In this document: positions 55,306 through 64,000 of the stretch, one piece after another | Position numbering within the stretch: position 1 is the first letter of the stretch | How the letters are laid out: each line of letters begins with the position of its first letter | NCBI GenBank assembly: GCA_023418475.1 | Contig: JAEZZO010000036.1 | Coordinates: forward strand, 27,431-91,430 | Direction: 5' to 3' | Source: Bacillota bacterium | Lineage (GTDB): Bacteria > Bacillota > Clostridia > Lachnospirales > Lachnospiraceae | DNA length: 64,000 nt | Program-made: the position numbers and the translations under genes | Notes under the pieces: model-generated | What the model saw: the letters and a program-made list of their open reading frames with translations, nothing else | Told to the model about the DNA's origin: nothing | Database searches by the model: none

Positions 55306-56564
55306 TATTTGATCCCTTCTCCATAATTAGGTTTACGTTTCTCCGGCGGTATTCCGCCGGACATATGATATATAGGATTTTTCAGGAAAATTGCTCTTAT
55401 AAGGCTGTCATCGCCATAACGGTCCCTGATCTTATCCACCGTTGTATCGAGCTTTGAAAGCCTCTCATAGCGGTTCATATCAAACAGGTTGATCTGGTGT
55501 GCCGTGCTTCCCTTCACTACCTTGCTAGTATGAATGCCAAGATTTCTGATGGGAGCTCCGTCCCATAGCTCATCGAAAAGAATACAGGCAGCACGGTGTA
55601 TTTCATTCGTAGTATTAGTGGCGCCAAGCAATGTCATCTGATGGGATACATGATGGAACTCTGTATCCACAATGCTTACCGCAACTACCGTTGCCAATAC
55701 AGAATCTGCACGCAGCCTGGTACATACTGTTTCTGCCAGAGAAAGCAAGATCATCTTCGCTGCACCCTCCTGATCCACATCAAAGGCAATGGTTGTAGAA
55801 TTGCCATAGCCTTTATTCGCGGGCACCTCATTCGATACTACGGACACATCAATCCCATTGGCAAAGGCAAAGATTACTTCTCCATATTTTTTAAAATGAG
55901 CCCGCAATATATCCAGGTCCGTCCTCGCCAACTCTCCGATGGTATGAATGCCAAGGGCATGAAGCTTCTTCTTGGTAGCATGGCCGACATAAAACAGCTC
56001 TTCTACCGGAAGTCTCCATAGTTTCTTCTCTATTTCATCTGGAAATAAGGTATGCACCAAATTCGGTTTTTTAAAATCAGAGGCCATCTTCGCAAGCAGC
56101 TTATTGGAGGATATTCCAACGTTCACCGTGAACCCGAGTTCCTCTGCAATTCTATCCTTCATCAGGTTTGCAGCCACAACCGCAGAGCCATATAGCCCTA
56201 TGGTTCCGGTCATATCACAATACGCTTCATCTACCGAATACTGCTCCACACAGGGAGAGAATTCACGAAGTATTTCCATAAAAGCCTTAGAACAGGTATC
56301 GTATAGATCATAATGCGGCGCTACCATGACCAGCTCCGGACACAGCCGCTTTGCATCATTAATTGTATCTCCTGTCCTCACTCCGCATTTCTTAGCCGGC
56401 GTTGACTTAGCCAGTATAATTCCGTGGCGCTTTTTAATATCTCCTGCAACTGCCGAGGGTATTTCCCTTAAATCTGTTTTCTCTCCAAGGATATGCAGTC
56501 GATAAACGGCTTCCCAACTTAGGAAAGCCGAATTGACATCAATATGAAAGATTACATTTTCCAT
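55305..56564 (-). CDS. dinB: Y-family DNA polymerase (DinB/Pol IV-like)
   Basis: The 419-residue protein has catalytic acids in FHIDVNSAFLSWE (residue 9) and SVDEAYCDMT (near 107), a helix-hairpin region LHALGIHTIGELART near 200 and a little-finger domain at the C-terminus. It performs translesion synthesis. AAGGAG lies 6 bases before the ATG. The promoter carries a LexA box. The N-terminus LSWEAVYRL in place of the usual FF(A/V)xVE is the variant typical of the clostridial UvrX/DinB-like group. Confidence 0.9.
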   Translation of the reverse strand: MENVIFHIDVNSAFLSWEAVYRLHILGEKTDLREIPSAVAGDIKKRHGIILAKSTPAKKCGVRTGDTINDAKRLCPELVMVAPHYDLYDTCSKAFMEILREFSPCVEQYSVDEAYCDMTGTIGLYGSAVVAANLMKDRIAEELGFTVNVGISSNKLLAKMASDFKKPNLVHTLFPDEIEKKLWRLPVEELFYVGHATKKKLHALGIHTIGELARTDLDILRAHFKKYGEVIFAFANGIDVSVVSNEVPANKGYGNSTTIAFDVDQEGAAKMILLSLAETVCTRLRADSVLATVVAVSIVDTEFHHVSHQMTLLGATNTTNEIHRAACILFDELWDGAPIRNLGIHTSKVVKGSTAHQINLFDMNRYERLSKLDTTVDKIRDRYGDDSLIRAIFLKNPIYHMSGGIPPEKRKPNYGEGIK

Positions 56565-56587
56565 ACATATGTTCTCCTTATAATGGC

Positions 56588-56616
56588 ATTATAGCAGAAC
56601 TTATGTTCGATGTAAA
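56588..56616 (-). promoter_or_regulatory. SOS promoter with LexA box
   Basis: Minus strand: TTTACA (plus 56611-56616), 17 bp, TATAAT (plus 56588-56593). In the spacer CGAACATAAGTTCT matches the Gram-positive LexA box CGAACn4GTTCG except the last base (GAAC-N4-GTTC at 56597-56608). Confidence 0.88.
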
Positions 56617-56642
56617 GAGTAAATATATTACATTTGTATCTT

Positions 56643-56885
56643 CTAAGTCTGATTACTTCGCATAAAGTTTGGAAAATCTCCCATAAAGTTTGAAAAAAAA
56701 TGGCCTTTGCAAAAAAATTGGAAGCTGCATGTTAATATTGCAAGAGCCTGCACATTAATGCTGATAGCCCCAAGGGGTGTTTTAAGTTCATGGCTTGCAT
56801 CGGAGACAAATTGCTTTTCTCTTACTAATGCTTTCCTTGCCGGTTCAGTAACATAACGCGATAAATAGAAAGTGATTAATGTCAA
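56643..56885 (-). pseudogene. Fragment of a sensor histidine kinase
   Basis: The end of a membrane helix, ALVREKQFVSDASHELKTPLGAISINVQAL (HisKA box with the phospho-acceptor His), is followed at once by unrelated sequence and a stop. The sensor, HAMP and ATPase domains are missing. The unrelated part contains a 15-base direct repeat (CATAAAGTTTGgAAAA at 56661 and 56682) that may mark the deletion junction. Confidence 0.7.
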
Positions 56886-56986
56886 TTTACCCCATATTTA
56901 TATTTAACGAGCATAAATTTTTATATATGCTTCTATAATTTTACATTATAATATAAGCTAAACAGTATACCAGCCTTTAATGTCAC

Positions 56987-57391
56987 TCAACATTTCTTAT
57001 TAAATACTTGCTTTTTTGTACCATCCTCATTGAAATTCCTCTTTAGCTCTTTTTCAACAGGCGAAATTGTTGCGATTAATGCTACTAATTGAAGTATACA
57101 AAGTAATACTCCTGTCAAACCAACTATAGTATCATTGCCTTTCATAATTGTTAATGTAACAGCAATGGATACGATAATAATCGATGCAGCGAGCATAGCC
57201 CATCCTACTTTCCACCATAGCTTACCACAAGTCTCGTGTGCAAACAGCCAGGTATCCCTATTTTTCATAGACATTGTCGTTCGGTATCCACAGACTCCAT
57301 TAATATTCTTTGGAGGATGCTTTCGCATAGATCTGCTGAATATTATCGTTAACAAGGGGATAAGTACGCTGCAAAATAATATTAAAACCAT
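56987..57391 (-). CDS. SdpI/YhfL-type small membrane protein
   Basis: The 134-residue protein has hydrophobic segments at residues 2-18, 62-84 and 88-108 and, between the first two, the SdpI-family motif GVCGYRTTMSMKNRDTWLFAHETCGK. In Bacillus SdpI gives immunity to the SdpC toxin and sequesters a repressor; most homologues are untested. GGAG precedes the ATG. It lies next to a kinase fragment and upstream of a peptide-resistance region. Confidence 0.82.
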   Translation of the reverse strand: MVLILFCSVLIPLLTIIFSRSMRKHPPKNINGVCGYRTTMSMKNRDTWLFAHETCGKLWWKVGWAMLAASIIIVSIAVTLTIMKGNDTIVGLTGVLLCILQLVALIATISPVEKELKRNFNEDGTKKQVFNKKC

Positions 57392-57436
57392 ATATTTTTC
57401 TGCTCTCCTTTAATTTATATGTAAGTCTAATCAACT

Positions 57437-58717
57437 CTAAAGCCATTTATCCAGTTCATTCTCTACCTCTGCATATTTTTTTACTTTCGGGTGCTCAAAC
57501 CGCTTGCCGCGTGCAACAATCATATAGGGTGTCCTTAGTACAGTCAAGTCTTCTAGCGGATTCCCTTCGGTAATTAGAAAATCAGCTGATTTTCCGACTT
57601 CAATCGAACCGGTCACTTCTCCAACCCTTGCAATCTCCGCATTTCGCTTCGTCACCGTATAAAGAGCAAACCCATTGGAAACACCCACATATTTGCAAAA
57701 ATAAACCAGCTCACGCCACATATCATAATGTGTTATGAACGGACAGCCGGAATCAGTGCCAAGACCGACCGGAATACCGTTTGCAATGGCTGTCTTCGCT
57801 CCGGCAATGATCCCGTCCATAACAACTTTCCCGTTAAACTGTGTTATTTCCGAGCTGTTGGAAATGCTTCGGTCAAACAGGGCAAGCGGAAGCGCAGGAG
57901 AAATCGTGCAGATGAGGCTTGCTTTCTTCTCTTTGAAGAGAGCTACTTGGTGCTCATCCAGAGCTGCTCCATGTTCAATTGTATCGACACCGTTTTCCAG
58001 AGCAACTCGAACCCCCTCCGGACTTTCTACATGAGCGGCAACCGGGTAGCCGTATTTGTGCGCCACACTGCAGCAGCCCTTTACATAATCCGGCGGCATC
58101 CGAAGCACTCCCGGTTCTCCCTTTTTCTTAGCATCCAGCACTCCGCCGGTTATCATTAGTTTAATCAGATCCGGATGATCTTTTATAATCAGCTCGACAT
58201 CCCGGCAGGCTTCTTCCGTACTGGTAGCTTCATAAGCCAGGGACCCAGCCATATGCCCTTCTACTACAGAAACTGCCATATTGGCCGCCAGTATGCGAGG
58301 ACCATCCACTTTTCCGGCAAGAATACGGTCACGAATTCTCGTATCAAAATTGGTGATTCCGCCTACTGTTCTAACGGTTGTTACGCCTGACATAAGCTGC
58401 ATTTTGGCATTGCCTTCGCATATAGTCTGAGCAATTTTACGAGAAAGTGCCGTACTTGTAAGTAATTTCACAAGCTTCGCCGCATCTGTTTGTTTTTTCG
58501 AGGGCTTCCCGCTGGAGGGAAGGTGAATATGAAGGTTAATAAGTCCTGGCATCAGATAACGTCCCTCCAGATTAATAATCTGACAGCCAGAGGGCGTTTA
58601 GTTGCTTTTTGCGATCGATTTAATTTTCCCGTCCTCCACCAGGACAGTCATTTCAGGAATTGGTTTCATCTGTTCGGAACCATCTAAAATTGTGCAGTTT
58701 ATGTATGCTGTTTGCAT
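57437..58717 (-). pseudogene. Metal-dependent amidohydrolase interrupted by one stop codon
   Basis: Read from the ATG at 58717, the frame gives the family's N-terminal beta domain (MQTAYINCTILDGSEQ, TVLVEDGKIKSIAK), then TAA at 58598-58600, then INLEGRYLMPGLINLHIHLP with the metal-binding HxH. The rest is intact: KLMITGGVL (carbamate Lys position), PVAAHVESPEG, DTIEHGAAL and LGTDSGCPFITHYD. It resembles imidazolonepropionase/Xaa-Pro dipeptidase-like amidohydrolases. A shortened protein could start at the ATG 58552 (MPGLIN) but would lack strands of the small domain. RBS GAGG precedes 58717. The codon replaced is unknown. Confidence 0.8.
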
Positions 58718-58794
58718 GTTTCGCCTCATTTCTGCGTACGTTTTTTGTGTATCCAGGTTTTGCGCTGAGGATTACTCCAGCACAAATGGTCTGA

Positions 58795-58819
58795 GGTTGA
58801 AAGCATATTTCTTTCAACC
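58795..58819. repeat. Perfect hairpin upstream of the amidohydrolase
   Basis: GGTTGAAAG / CTTTCAACC with a 7-nt loop, in the gap between two minus-strand transcription units; it may terminate the ABC operon upstream of it. Confidence 0.5.
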
Positions 58820-58936
58820 TTTACCACCTTCCTCTTTTACTTATGCTTGATTATATCATCTTCCTAATATTTTCTTTATTATACCATTAATCGCAAAATA
58901 AAACGATAATCTAATTTATAATTTAATTAGCATTCA

Positions 58937-59674
58937 TTACGATATTACATCTTTCCTTTTCATCCTCCGAATTGCCATTCCGCTGATAACGGTTATATAC
59001 AACCCATTCACCGCCACAAACAGAAGACTGCTTCCAGTCGAGGAAAGGCTTGTCTGGCTAAGTACTCCCATCCCAATGGTAAGCAGAGAATGGGGAAAAA
59101 ACATCCCTAAATGCACTACATACATACCCAAACCTATAAAAGCAGCACATAATCCAATACCGACCGGAACAGCAAAACTGCGGATATGCATGGATAAAGC
59201 CAGCTGCAGGCTGCTGATTGTCAATGCTGCTATCCATCCCCGAAGCAGCCATCCCGGTATTTCACCCGGTATCGCAGCGGTTAATCCCATGTATTTTCCA
59301 CCGCAAAAGTACAACAGGAAAAAAAATATCTGAACAAAACACAGCATAGCACCGGTTACCATTAATTTAGCAAAAAAAATTCCGGATGCAGGTACAGGAG
59401 CTGTCATAACGATATTCCAATTTTTATTAAAATGTTCCAGTCTGCACATGTAGGCACAGCAGATCGCAATGAGTACCGGAAAGAAAAATTCTCCGTAAAA
59501 CAAGCCCACCTGGGACCATAGGCTATACCATTCCTCCTGTAACACAGCCCTGTTCATAGAATAATTGGCACAGCCAATTAATACACTTACCATTGGAAGT
59601 ACCATCAATACTATCCACATATGTGAATGCCGTAGTTTTATCCATTCCGCCAAAAAGCACCGTCTTAACATCAT
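58937..59674 (-). CDS. Lantibiotic-protection-type ABC permease (MutG-like)
   Basis: The 245-residue ABC-2 type protein has six hydrophobic segments, beginning AEWIKLRHSHMWIVLMVLPMVSVLIG, the hallmark of MutG/EpiG/SpaG-type immunity permeases. It is 9 bp after the partner permease and forms with it and the ATPase a pump that removes peptide antibiotics from the membrane. Confidence 0.85.
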   Translation of the reverse strand: MMLRRCFLAEWIKLRHSHMWIVLMVLPMVSVLIGCANYSMNRAVLQEEWYSLWSQVGLFYGEFFFPVLIAICCAYMCRLEHFNKNWNIVMTAPVPASGIFFAKLMVTGAMLCFVQIFFFLLYFCGGKYMGLTAAIPGEIPGWLLRGWIAALTISSLQLALSMHIRSFAVPVGIGLCAAFIGLGMYVVHLGMFFPHSLLTIGMGVLSQTSLSSTGSSLLFVAVNGLYITVISGMAIRRMKRKDVIS

Positions 59675-59683
59675 CCATCCTCC

Positions 59684-60442
59684 TTATAATTCCTGCCTGG
59701 ATACTTGAATGTTTCCAAGCATGTAGATACAACTGCCAACCAGAAGCAACACTGCTGCCGCAGGCATTAATCCGGTGCTGTCCTTTGCAATAAATTGCAT
59801 GCTGTCACTTATATTGCTCTGTGCAACAGGACTTAATACAGAATAGTAGGACCATATAAAAAGTTTTCTTACTCCCGATGGGAATAAGTCAGCTGTAATA
59901 CCGATAAAGCCACCGATCATGCCTGTGCCCAGTGCAAAAATCTGATTTTTTACCGCCAACGATATCCATTGCTGTAATGTAATAATTACCATATTGGTAA
60001 GAACAATTCCTCCCAGAAACCGGATAAGTAAATATACCGGAACAGGCTGCCCAAAGCGATTGAATATTCCAAAGAATGCAATTGCAAATATCTGTAATAT
60101 GCAAAAACACAGCATAATAGTCGCAGCGCAAATAAATTTAGCAGAATAAAGCTGGCTTCGCTTTACAGAAACAGAAAGCAGCAGTCTCCATGTATCCCCT
60201 TTGTGTTCCATATCGCAGATTCGTGATACACATACCGCTGAGAGAATTGGCAAAAACAAGCCATTCATAGAGGAGAACATTGCAATCAGCGGCATCCACC
60301 CGGCATTATTGGCATTACGCGAAATCGACATAAGACTTGCCATAAAAGCCCATCCTGCTTCAACCGATAAAAATAATAATACCATCAAAAAAATATGTTT
60401 ATGACGTATTTTAAAGAATTCAAGAGTAACCGCTTTCATCAT
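59684..60442 (-). CDS. Lantibiotic-protection-type ABC permease (MutE-like)
   Basis: The 252-residue ABC-2 type permease has six hydrophobic segments and begins MKAVTLEFFKIRHKHIFLM, as in MutE/EpiE/SpaE. Its ATG overlaps the ATPase stop by four bases (ATGA). Confidence 0.85.
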   Translation of the reverse strand: MMKAVTLEFFKIRHKHIFLMVLLFLSVEAGWAFMASLMSISRNANNAGWMPLIAMFSSMNGLFLPILSAVCVSRICDMEHKGDTWRLLLSVSVKRSQLYSAKFICAATIMLCFCILQIFAIAFFGIFNRFGQPVPVYLLIRFLGGIVLTNMVIITLQQWISLAVKNQIFALGTGMIGGFIGITADLFPSGVRKLFIWSYYSVLSPVAQSNISDSMQFIAKDSTGLMPAAAVLLLVGSCIYMLGNIQVSRQEL

Positions 60443-61353
60443 AGACTTCGCCCCTTTCCCGTAATATCAAGGAAAATCTTCTCCAAATTCTGCTTCTGTT
60501 CCTCAATACGCAACACATCAATATCGGAGGCTACTAGTTTTCTGTTTACTTGTGCTACCTGCAAATCGGTCAAATTCTCAAACACCAAAGAATCCTCCTG
60601 CCAAACAGAGGGAAAGCCTTTGGCGGAAAGTAATTCCTGTGCCAGCATATTATTTACTGTCTTTATTATAATTCTGGAACGGCTTTTTTCCTGAAGTAAT
60701 CCCATATTACCTTGAAACATAAGGCTTCCATTGCTGATAATACCTACCGATGTGGCAATTTGCTCAATTTCTGAAAGAAGATGACTGGATATCACTACTG
60801 TCATGCCATAACGCTGTGGCAGGGATTTAATCAACTCTCTGATTTCTCCGATACCCGCAGGATCAAGACCGTTTGTAGGTTCATCCAGAATTAAAAGCTT
60901 CGGACAAGCCAAGAGCGCCATTGCAATTCCCAGCCGCTGCTTCATGCCCAGGGAATATTGCTCTGCCTTTTTATCTTTTTGATTTTCCAGCCGGACGGTT
61001 TTCAAAGCATCCAATACATTCTTGTCCGGCACATTACGCAGTCTCTGCATTACAAGCATATTTTCCAATCCGGTAAGGTGGCCGTAGAAGGAGGGTGCCT
61101 CAATAAGAGAGCCTGTTTTACTTAAAATCAGACGGCGGTTTTTTTCAAATTCTTTTTCAAAAACCTTAACTTCGCCTTCGGTAGGCCGGGTTAATCCCAA
61201 AATCATTTTTAATGTTGTGGATTTTCCCGCCCCATTCGGACCAAGGAAGCCATAAATCTCTCCCTCATTTACCGATAGATTAACGTCTTTTACACGGTAC
61301 TCCATACCATATCGTTTTGAGAGATGTAAAGTGGAAATAACTGGTGTCGTCAT
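60439..61353 (-). CDS. Peptide-resistance ABC ATPase (BcrA/MutF-like)
   Basis: The 304-residue protein has Walker A GPNGAGKSTT, signature YSLGMKQRLGIA, Walker B LLILDEPTNGLDP and the H-loop ISSHLLSE. The C-terminal 80 residues are the accessory segment usual in BcrA-type bacitracin/lantibiotic exporters. It is first in a three-gene operon divergent from a two-component system, which is the usual layout of inducible peptide-antibiotic defence. No lantibiotic biosynthesis genes are near, so it defends against foreign peptides. Confidence 0.9.
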   Translation of the reverse strand: MTTPVISTLHLSKRYGMEYRVKDVNLSVNEGEIYGFLGPNGAGKSTTLKMILGLTRPTEGEVKVFEKEFEKNRRLILSKTGSLIEAPSFYGHLTGLENMLVMQRLRNVPDKNVLDALKTVRLENQKDKKAEQYSLGMKQRLGIAMALLACPKLLILDEPTNGLDPAGIGEIRELIKSLPQRYGMTVVISSHLLSEIEQIATSVGIISNGSLMFQGNMGLLQEKSRSRIIIKTVNNMLAQELLSAKGFPSVWQEDSLVFENLTDLQVAQVNRKLVASDIDVLRIEEQKQNLEKIFLDITGKGRSL

Positions 61354-61764
61354 TATTTACTCCAATCTGATGTTTCGGACGTCAAAAGGCTAAAATATAT
61401 TTGCCAAATGGGATATATATGCATTCATATTCATTTACTTAACCTTATCCGGCTTTTGACGCCTAAATCATTTCATTCATAATATTTTTACAATCAGAGC
61501 ATAGCAAAGCAACCTTACTTTTATCTGACAGTAACCTTACACCAGCCTTAAATCAGATAGACAGTCCAAACAAATGAGTGAAATACAAAAAAAGATACGC
61601 TATAATTAACGTAAGGAATTGAGAAAAAATAGAATCTAAAAGAATTTTTGCTAAAAGCCAGGCAATTATAATGATATAATAAATAGGTTTTCTTATAATT
61701 AATTTCATATGTAATTTATTGCTGACCTCCAAATTCAAAGGTATCAGCAGGATGGAGATGTTCA
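61354..61764. promoter_or_regulatory. Divergent control region with direct and inverted repeats
   Basis: The direct repeat AACCTTAC occurs at 61511-61518 and 61533-61540, 22 bp (two helix turns) apart, a spacing used by OmpR-family regulators. The inverted pair CGTCAAAAG (61380-61388) and CTTTTGACG (61453-61461) flanks the ATPase promoter region. These are candidate sites for the adjacent response regulator. Confidence 0.45.
61553..61708 (-). CDS. Possible small membrane protein
   Basis: An ATG at 61708 opens a 51-residue frame almost wholly hydrophobic (two helices, IIIIAWLLAKILL and LTLIIAYLFLYF). GGAGG lies 15 bases upstream, too far for a good start. It lies in the divergent control region. 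AT-rich DNA often gives such frames by chance, so it is weakly supported. Confidence 0.25.
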   Translation of the reverse strand: MKLIIRKPIYYIIIIAWLLAKILLDSIFSQFLTLIIAYLFLYFTHLFGLSI

Positions 61765-62478
61765 ATGGATGATATAAAAGGCAAAAAATTGCTCATTGTA
61801 GATGATGAATATGAAATAAGAAATATGATAGACCGTTTTTTTCGCAAAGAAGGATTTTCTCGTATTTATCAGGCCTCAAGCTGCAGGGAAGCATTGGAGA
61901 CCTGTCGTTTCGTCAAACCCGATATCGTTATTTTAGATGTTATGCTGCCGGATGGAGACGGTTATACTCTTTTAACCTCCTTACGGCAAATCTCGAATAT
62001 TCCCATCCTATTTTTATCCGCACGAGGAGAAGATGAGGATCGTTTACTAGGTCTCGGCCTCGGTGCAGACGATTATATTGTAAAACCTTTTTTACCCCGT
62101 GAGCTGCTTCTACGCTTAACAGCTATCTTAAGGCGGGTCTATTCTCCGCCAGTACAGGAGCCGCATCCTATCTTCTGGCTGAATAATCGGATGATTGATC
62201 TTGAAAGCGGCGTTGTTCGGGATGGCACAAGCGAATATCCTTTTACAGCAAAGGAGCTCATATTGTTGCTTAAACTTTATGAAAACAGAAACCGTATTGT
62301 TACCAGTGACGCACTATGCCAGTCTGCATGGGGAGACGATTATTACGGTTATGAAAATACGTTGATGGTACACATTCGCCGGATACGCGAAAAGATTGAA
62401 ACAACCCCATCCAGTCCGGTACATTTACTGACTATTCGGGGATTAGGGTACAAATTAGTAATAAAAGGAGGACAATAA
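61765..62478 (+). CDS. OmpR-family response regulator
   Basis: The 237-residue protein has a receiver domain (acidic VDDEYE near 13, phospho-Asp in IVILDVMLPDGDG near 57, Lys in DYIVKPF near 107) and a winged-helix domain at 140-237 (PFTAKELILLLKLYENRNRIVTSD, VHIRRIREKIE, GLGYKL). It probably controls the divergent ABC operon. GGAG precedes the ATG. Its stop overlaps the kinase start (TAATG). Confidence 0.93.
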   Translation: MDDIKGKKLLIVDDEYEIRNMIDRFFRKEGFSRIYQASSCREALETCRFVKPDIVILDVMLPDGDGYTLLTSLRQISNIPILFLSARGEDEDRLLGLGLGADDYIVKPFLPRELLLRLTAILRRVYSPPVQEPHPIFWLNNRMIDLESGVVRDGTSEYPFTAKELILLLKLYENRNRIVTSDALCQSAWGDDYYGYENTLMVHIRRIREKIETTPSSPVHLLTIRGLGYKLVIKGGQ

Positions 62479-63857
62479 TGGAGGGTAACACAGGGATATT
62501 GAAACGCTTTATTATTGCAACTATTATGATCTCCGCTTTTCTTTTGATATTCAACTACTTATTATTAAGTATCTGGGTACTGAAAGAGATGCGTATGATT
62601 GAATCTCCCGCCTCAGTTGTTCAAAATGTGGCAGAAGGATTACAAAGTGCATCCAATTCCTATTCCCTGACTTCCTCATCAGTAAAGCTGTTAAGAAGGA
62701 AGCATGCATGGGCAATGTTGATTGATCAGACTGGTCATGTGGTGTGGAGTTATATGCTTCCTAATGAGATTGCAAAAGTATATTCCTTAACTGATATTGC
62801 AAAATTTACACAAAGCTTCTTAATGAATTATCCCGTTTTTGTATGGGAACATGAAAAAGGATTGCTTGTTGTCGGATATCCCAAAAATAGTGTCGCAAAA
62901 TATCAATATATTCTTCCGACGAGCTTCGTTTCTAATCTGCCCGTAAATATGCTTATTTTATTTATTTTTAATATTGTACTTGCACTTATCATCTCCCTTA
63001 TTATCGGAAAGCAGCTTATCCATTCTATTCTTCCTCTGACACGCGGTATACAGGCTCTTGCGGAGGATAAAGAAACTTATGTAGAGCCTAATGGTATCTT
63101 GGCTAACCTTGCGCAAAGTGTGAATAAAACATCCGCCTTACTACAGAAAAAGAATCACAGCTTAAGAAAAAGAGATGAGGCTCGTTCAAACTGGATTGCA
63201 GGAATTTCACACGATATACGTACCCCTTTGTCGATGATTCTCGGCTATTCATGCGAGCTGGAGGAAAACCATGCTATCCCAGCAGAACAGAGGCGGCAGG
63301 CAGGTATAATGCGGCAGCAGGCAGAAAATCTGCGTTCTCTTGTAAGTGATCTAAATCTTGTCTCACTGCTGGAATATGAGATGCAGCCCATGAACCTTAA
63401 GCGGGTCCGCTTGTCCGTATTGGCACGGCAAATCGCGTCCGAATTTTTAAATAATGAATTGGAGGAACGTTTTTCTCTTGAAGTCGATATCATGGATGAA
63501 AATATTCAGATCAGCGGTGACGAACGGTTATTGAAGCGTGCTATTATTAATCTAGTTCAAAATAGTATTAACCATAATTCTGACGGATGCCGAATAAAAC
63601 TGCAAACATATGCGGATGCCTCTCATGCTTCCTGCCATTTTATCGTCGAGGATGATGGAAAAGGTATTGCATATGGTGAGCTTTCCGACTTGCTTGAGCT
63701 GCCATATTCCGCCAACCGTAAATATCACAGATCGGGCGGTCATGGGCTTGGATTACCCATGGCCGCAAAAATTGCGAAGGCTCATCAGGGGAAGTTAATG
63801 CTTTCCAGTGACCAAAATAAGGGCTTTCGTTCGGAAATGATATTACCTATGTTATAA
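62478..63857 (+). CDS. Sensor histidine kinase of the peptide-resistance system
   Basis: The 459-residue protein has two membrane helices (about 11-33 and 157-178) around an extracytoplasmic domain of about 120 residues, HAMP, HisKA (WIAGISHDIRTPLSMILGYS; phospho-His), the N-box NLVQNSINHNSDG, and G-boxes VEDDGKGIA and SGGHGLGLPM. It differs from BceS-type intramembrane kinases by its larger sensor region. Confidence 0.93.
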   Translation: MEGNTGILKRFIIATIMISAFLLIFNYLLLSIWVLKEMRMIESPASVVQNVAEGLQSASNSYSLTSSSVKLLRRKHAWAMLIDQTGHVVWSYMLPNEIAKVYSLTDIAKFTQSFLMNYPVFVWEHEKGLLVVGYPKNSVAKYQYILPTSFVSNLPVNMLILFIFNIVLALIISLIIGKQLIHSILPLTRGIQALAEDKETYVEPNGILANLAQSVNKTSALLQKKNHSLRKRDEARSNWIAGISHDIRTPLSMILGYSCELEENHAIPAEQRRQAGIMRQQAENLRSLVSDLNLVSLLEYEMQPMNLKRVRLSVLARQIASEFLNNELEERFSLEVDIMDENIQISGDERLLKRAIINLVQNSINHNSDGCRIKLQTYADASHASCHFIVEDDGKGIAYGELSDLLELPYSANRKYHRSGGHGLGLPMAAKIAKAHQGKLMLSSDQNKGFRSEMILPML

Positions 63858-63880
63858 TTTATCCGATTTGTGAAATCATG

Positions 63881-64000
63881 ACCACCGGCTTAGCCGGTGG
63901 TTTGCTCTGCCCCTATAAGGGGCTCTTACTTGCTTGCGCCCGGAAGGCGCCCTGAGGGATTTGCCAACCGCACTACTTCCTCAGGCTTGCCCTAAAGGGC
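63881..64000. mobile_element. Hairpin-rich tract, possibly the end of an IS200/IS605-type element
   Basis: Within 120 bp are CCACCGGC/GCCGGTGG, GCCCC/GGGGC, GCGCC/GGCGC, CCTGAGG/CCTCAGG and GCCC/GGGC hairpins, all GC-rich in an AT-rich setting. Subterminal hairpin clusters like this mark IS200/IS605 ends and the reRNA region beside TnpB. No transposase is visible before the window ends. The first hairpin, 24 bp past the kinase stop, may also act as its terminator. Confidence 0.45.

Noticed and set aside
1..64000. CRISPR arrays, rRNA genes or a replication origin
   Set aside because: None was seen: no regularly spaced repeats with unique spacers, no rRNA sequence and no DnaA-box cluster.

Overview
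The window is low-GC, densely coded DNA with strong AGGAGG-type ribosome binding sites, many ABC importers, a BspA-like repeat protein, a radical SAM peptide cluster and an anaerobe's hybrid-cluster protein. Together these suggest an anaerobic Clostridia/Lachnospiraceae genome. That placement is inference; there is no rRNA or marker gene here.

Layout. 0-6.3 kb: a GH43-like glycosidase, a decayed DmpA-type peptidase, tRNA-Leu(UAA), an FAD/Rieske oxidoreductase, tRNA-Asn, a membrane-anchored unknown and tRNA-Leu(CAG). 6.3-13.3 kb is an accessory island just downstream of tRNA-Leu(CAG). It holds an AAA_13/RloC-like ATPase, then a GNAT-like membrane protein gene and a methyltransferase gene facing each other between long inverted repeats, then a tyrosine recombinase, then the broken remains of an ATPase/TOPRIM pair. 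13.4-24.5 kb: a BspA-like LRR protein, a carbohydrate ABC importer with a GH1 beta-glucosidase, a palindromic tandem repeat in that operon's leader, and a YesM/YesN-type two-component system. 24.5-33 kb: a RiPP locus with a 59-residue precursor carrying nine consecutive Cys-X-X triplets, a radical SAM/SPASM maturase and two ABC exporters (one behind a structured leader with a possible 13-codon leader peptide), followed by a UvrA-like ABC-F/UvrA2 protein. 33-45.5 kb: a dipeptide-type ABC importer, a CocE-type hydrolase broken by one stop codon, and an AtuA-like/CoA-transferase/thiolase operon. Both promoters carry the same palindromic operator. 45.6-56.6 kb: diguanylate cyclase, Crp/Fnr regulator with divergent hcp, a TdeIII-like restriction-modification pair, a chemotaxis receptor and an SOS-boxed Y-family polymerase with a coupled small protein. 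56.6-64 kb: a kinase fragment, an SdpI-family protein, an amidohydrolase broken by one stop codon, a BcrA/MutEG-like peptide-resistance transporter with its two-component system, and a hairpin-rich end that may begin an IS200/IS605-type element.

The strongest candidate for an undescribed system is the 9.4-12.2 kb cassette. Inverted repeats of 57-58 bp include the operator-like dyad, RBS and first codons of both genes. An extended -10 promoter lies just outside the left repeat and a terminator just outside the right one, and a XerC/D-like recombinase is next door. This is the layout expected of an invertible switch that chooses which of two different proteins is expressed. The second is the CXX-repeat RiPP locus. 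Four genes in the window are each interrupted by an in-frame TAA, two of them otherwise intact.
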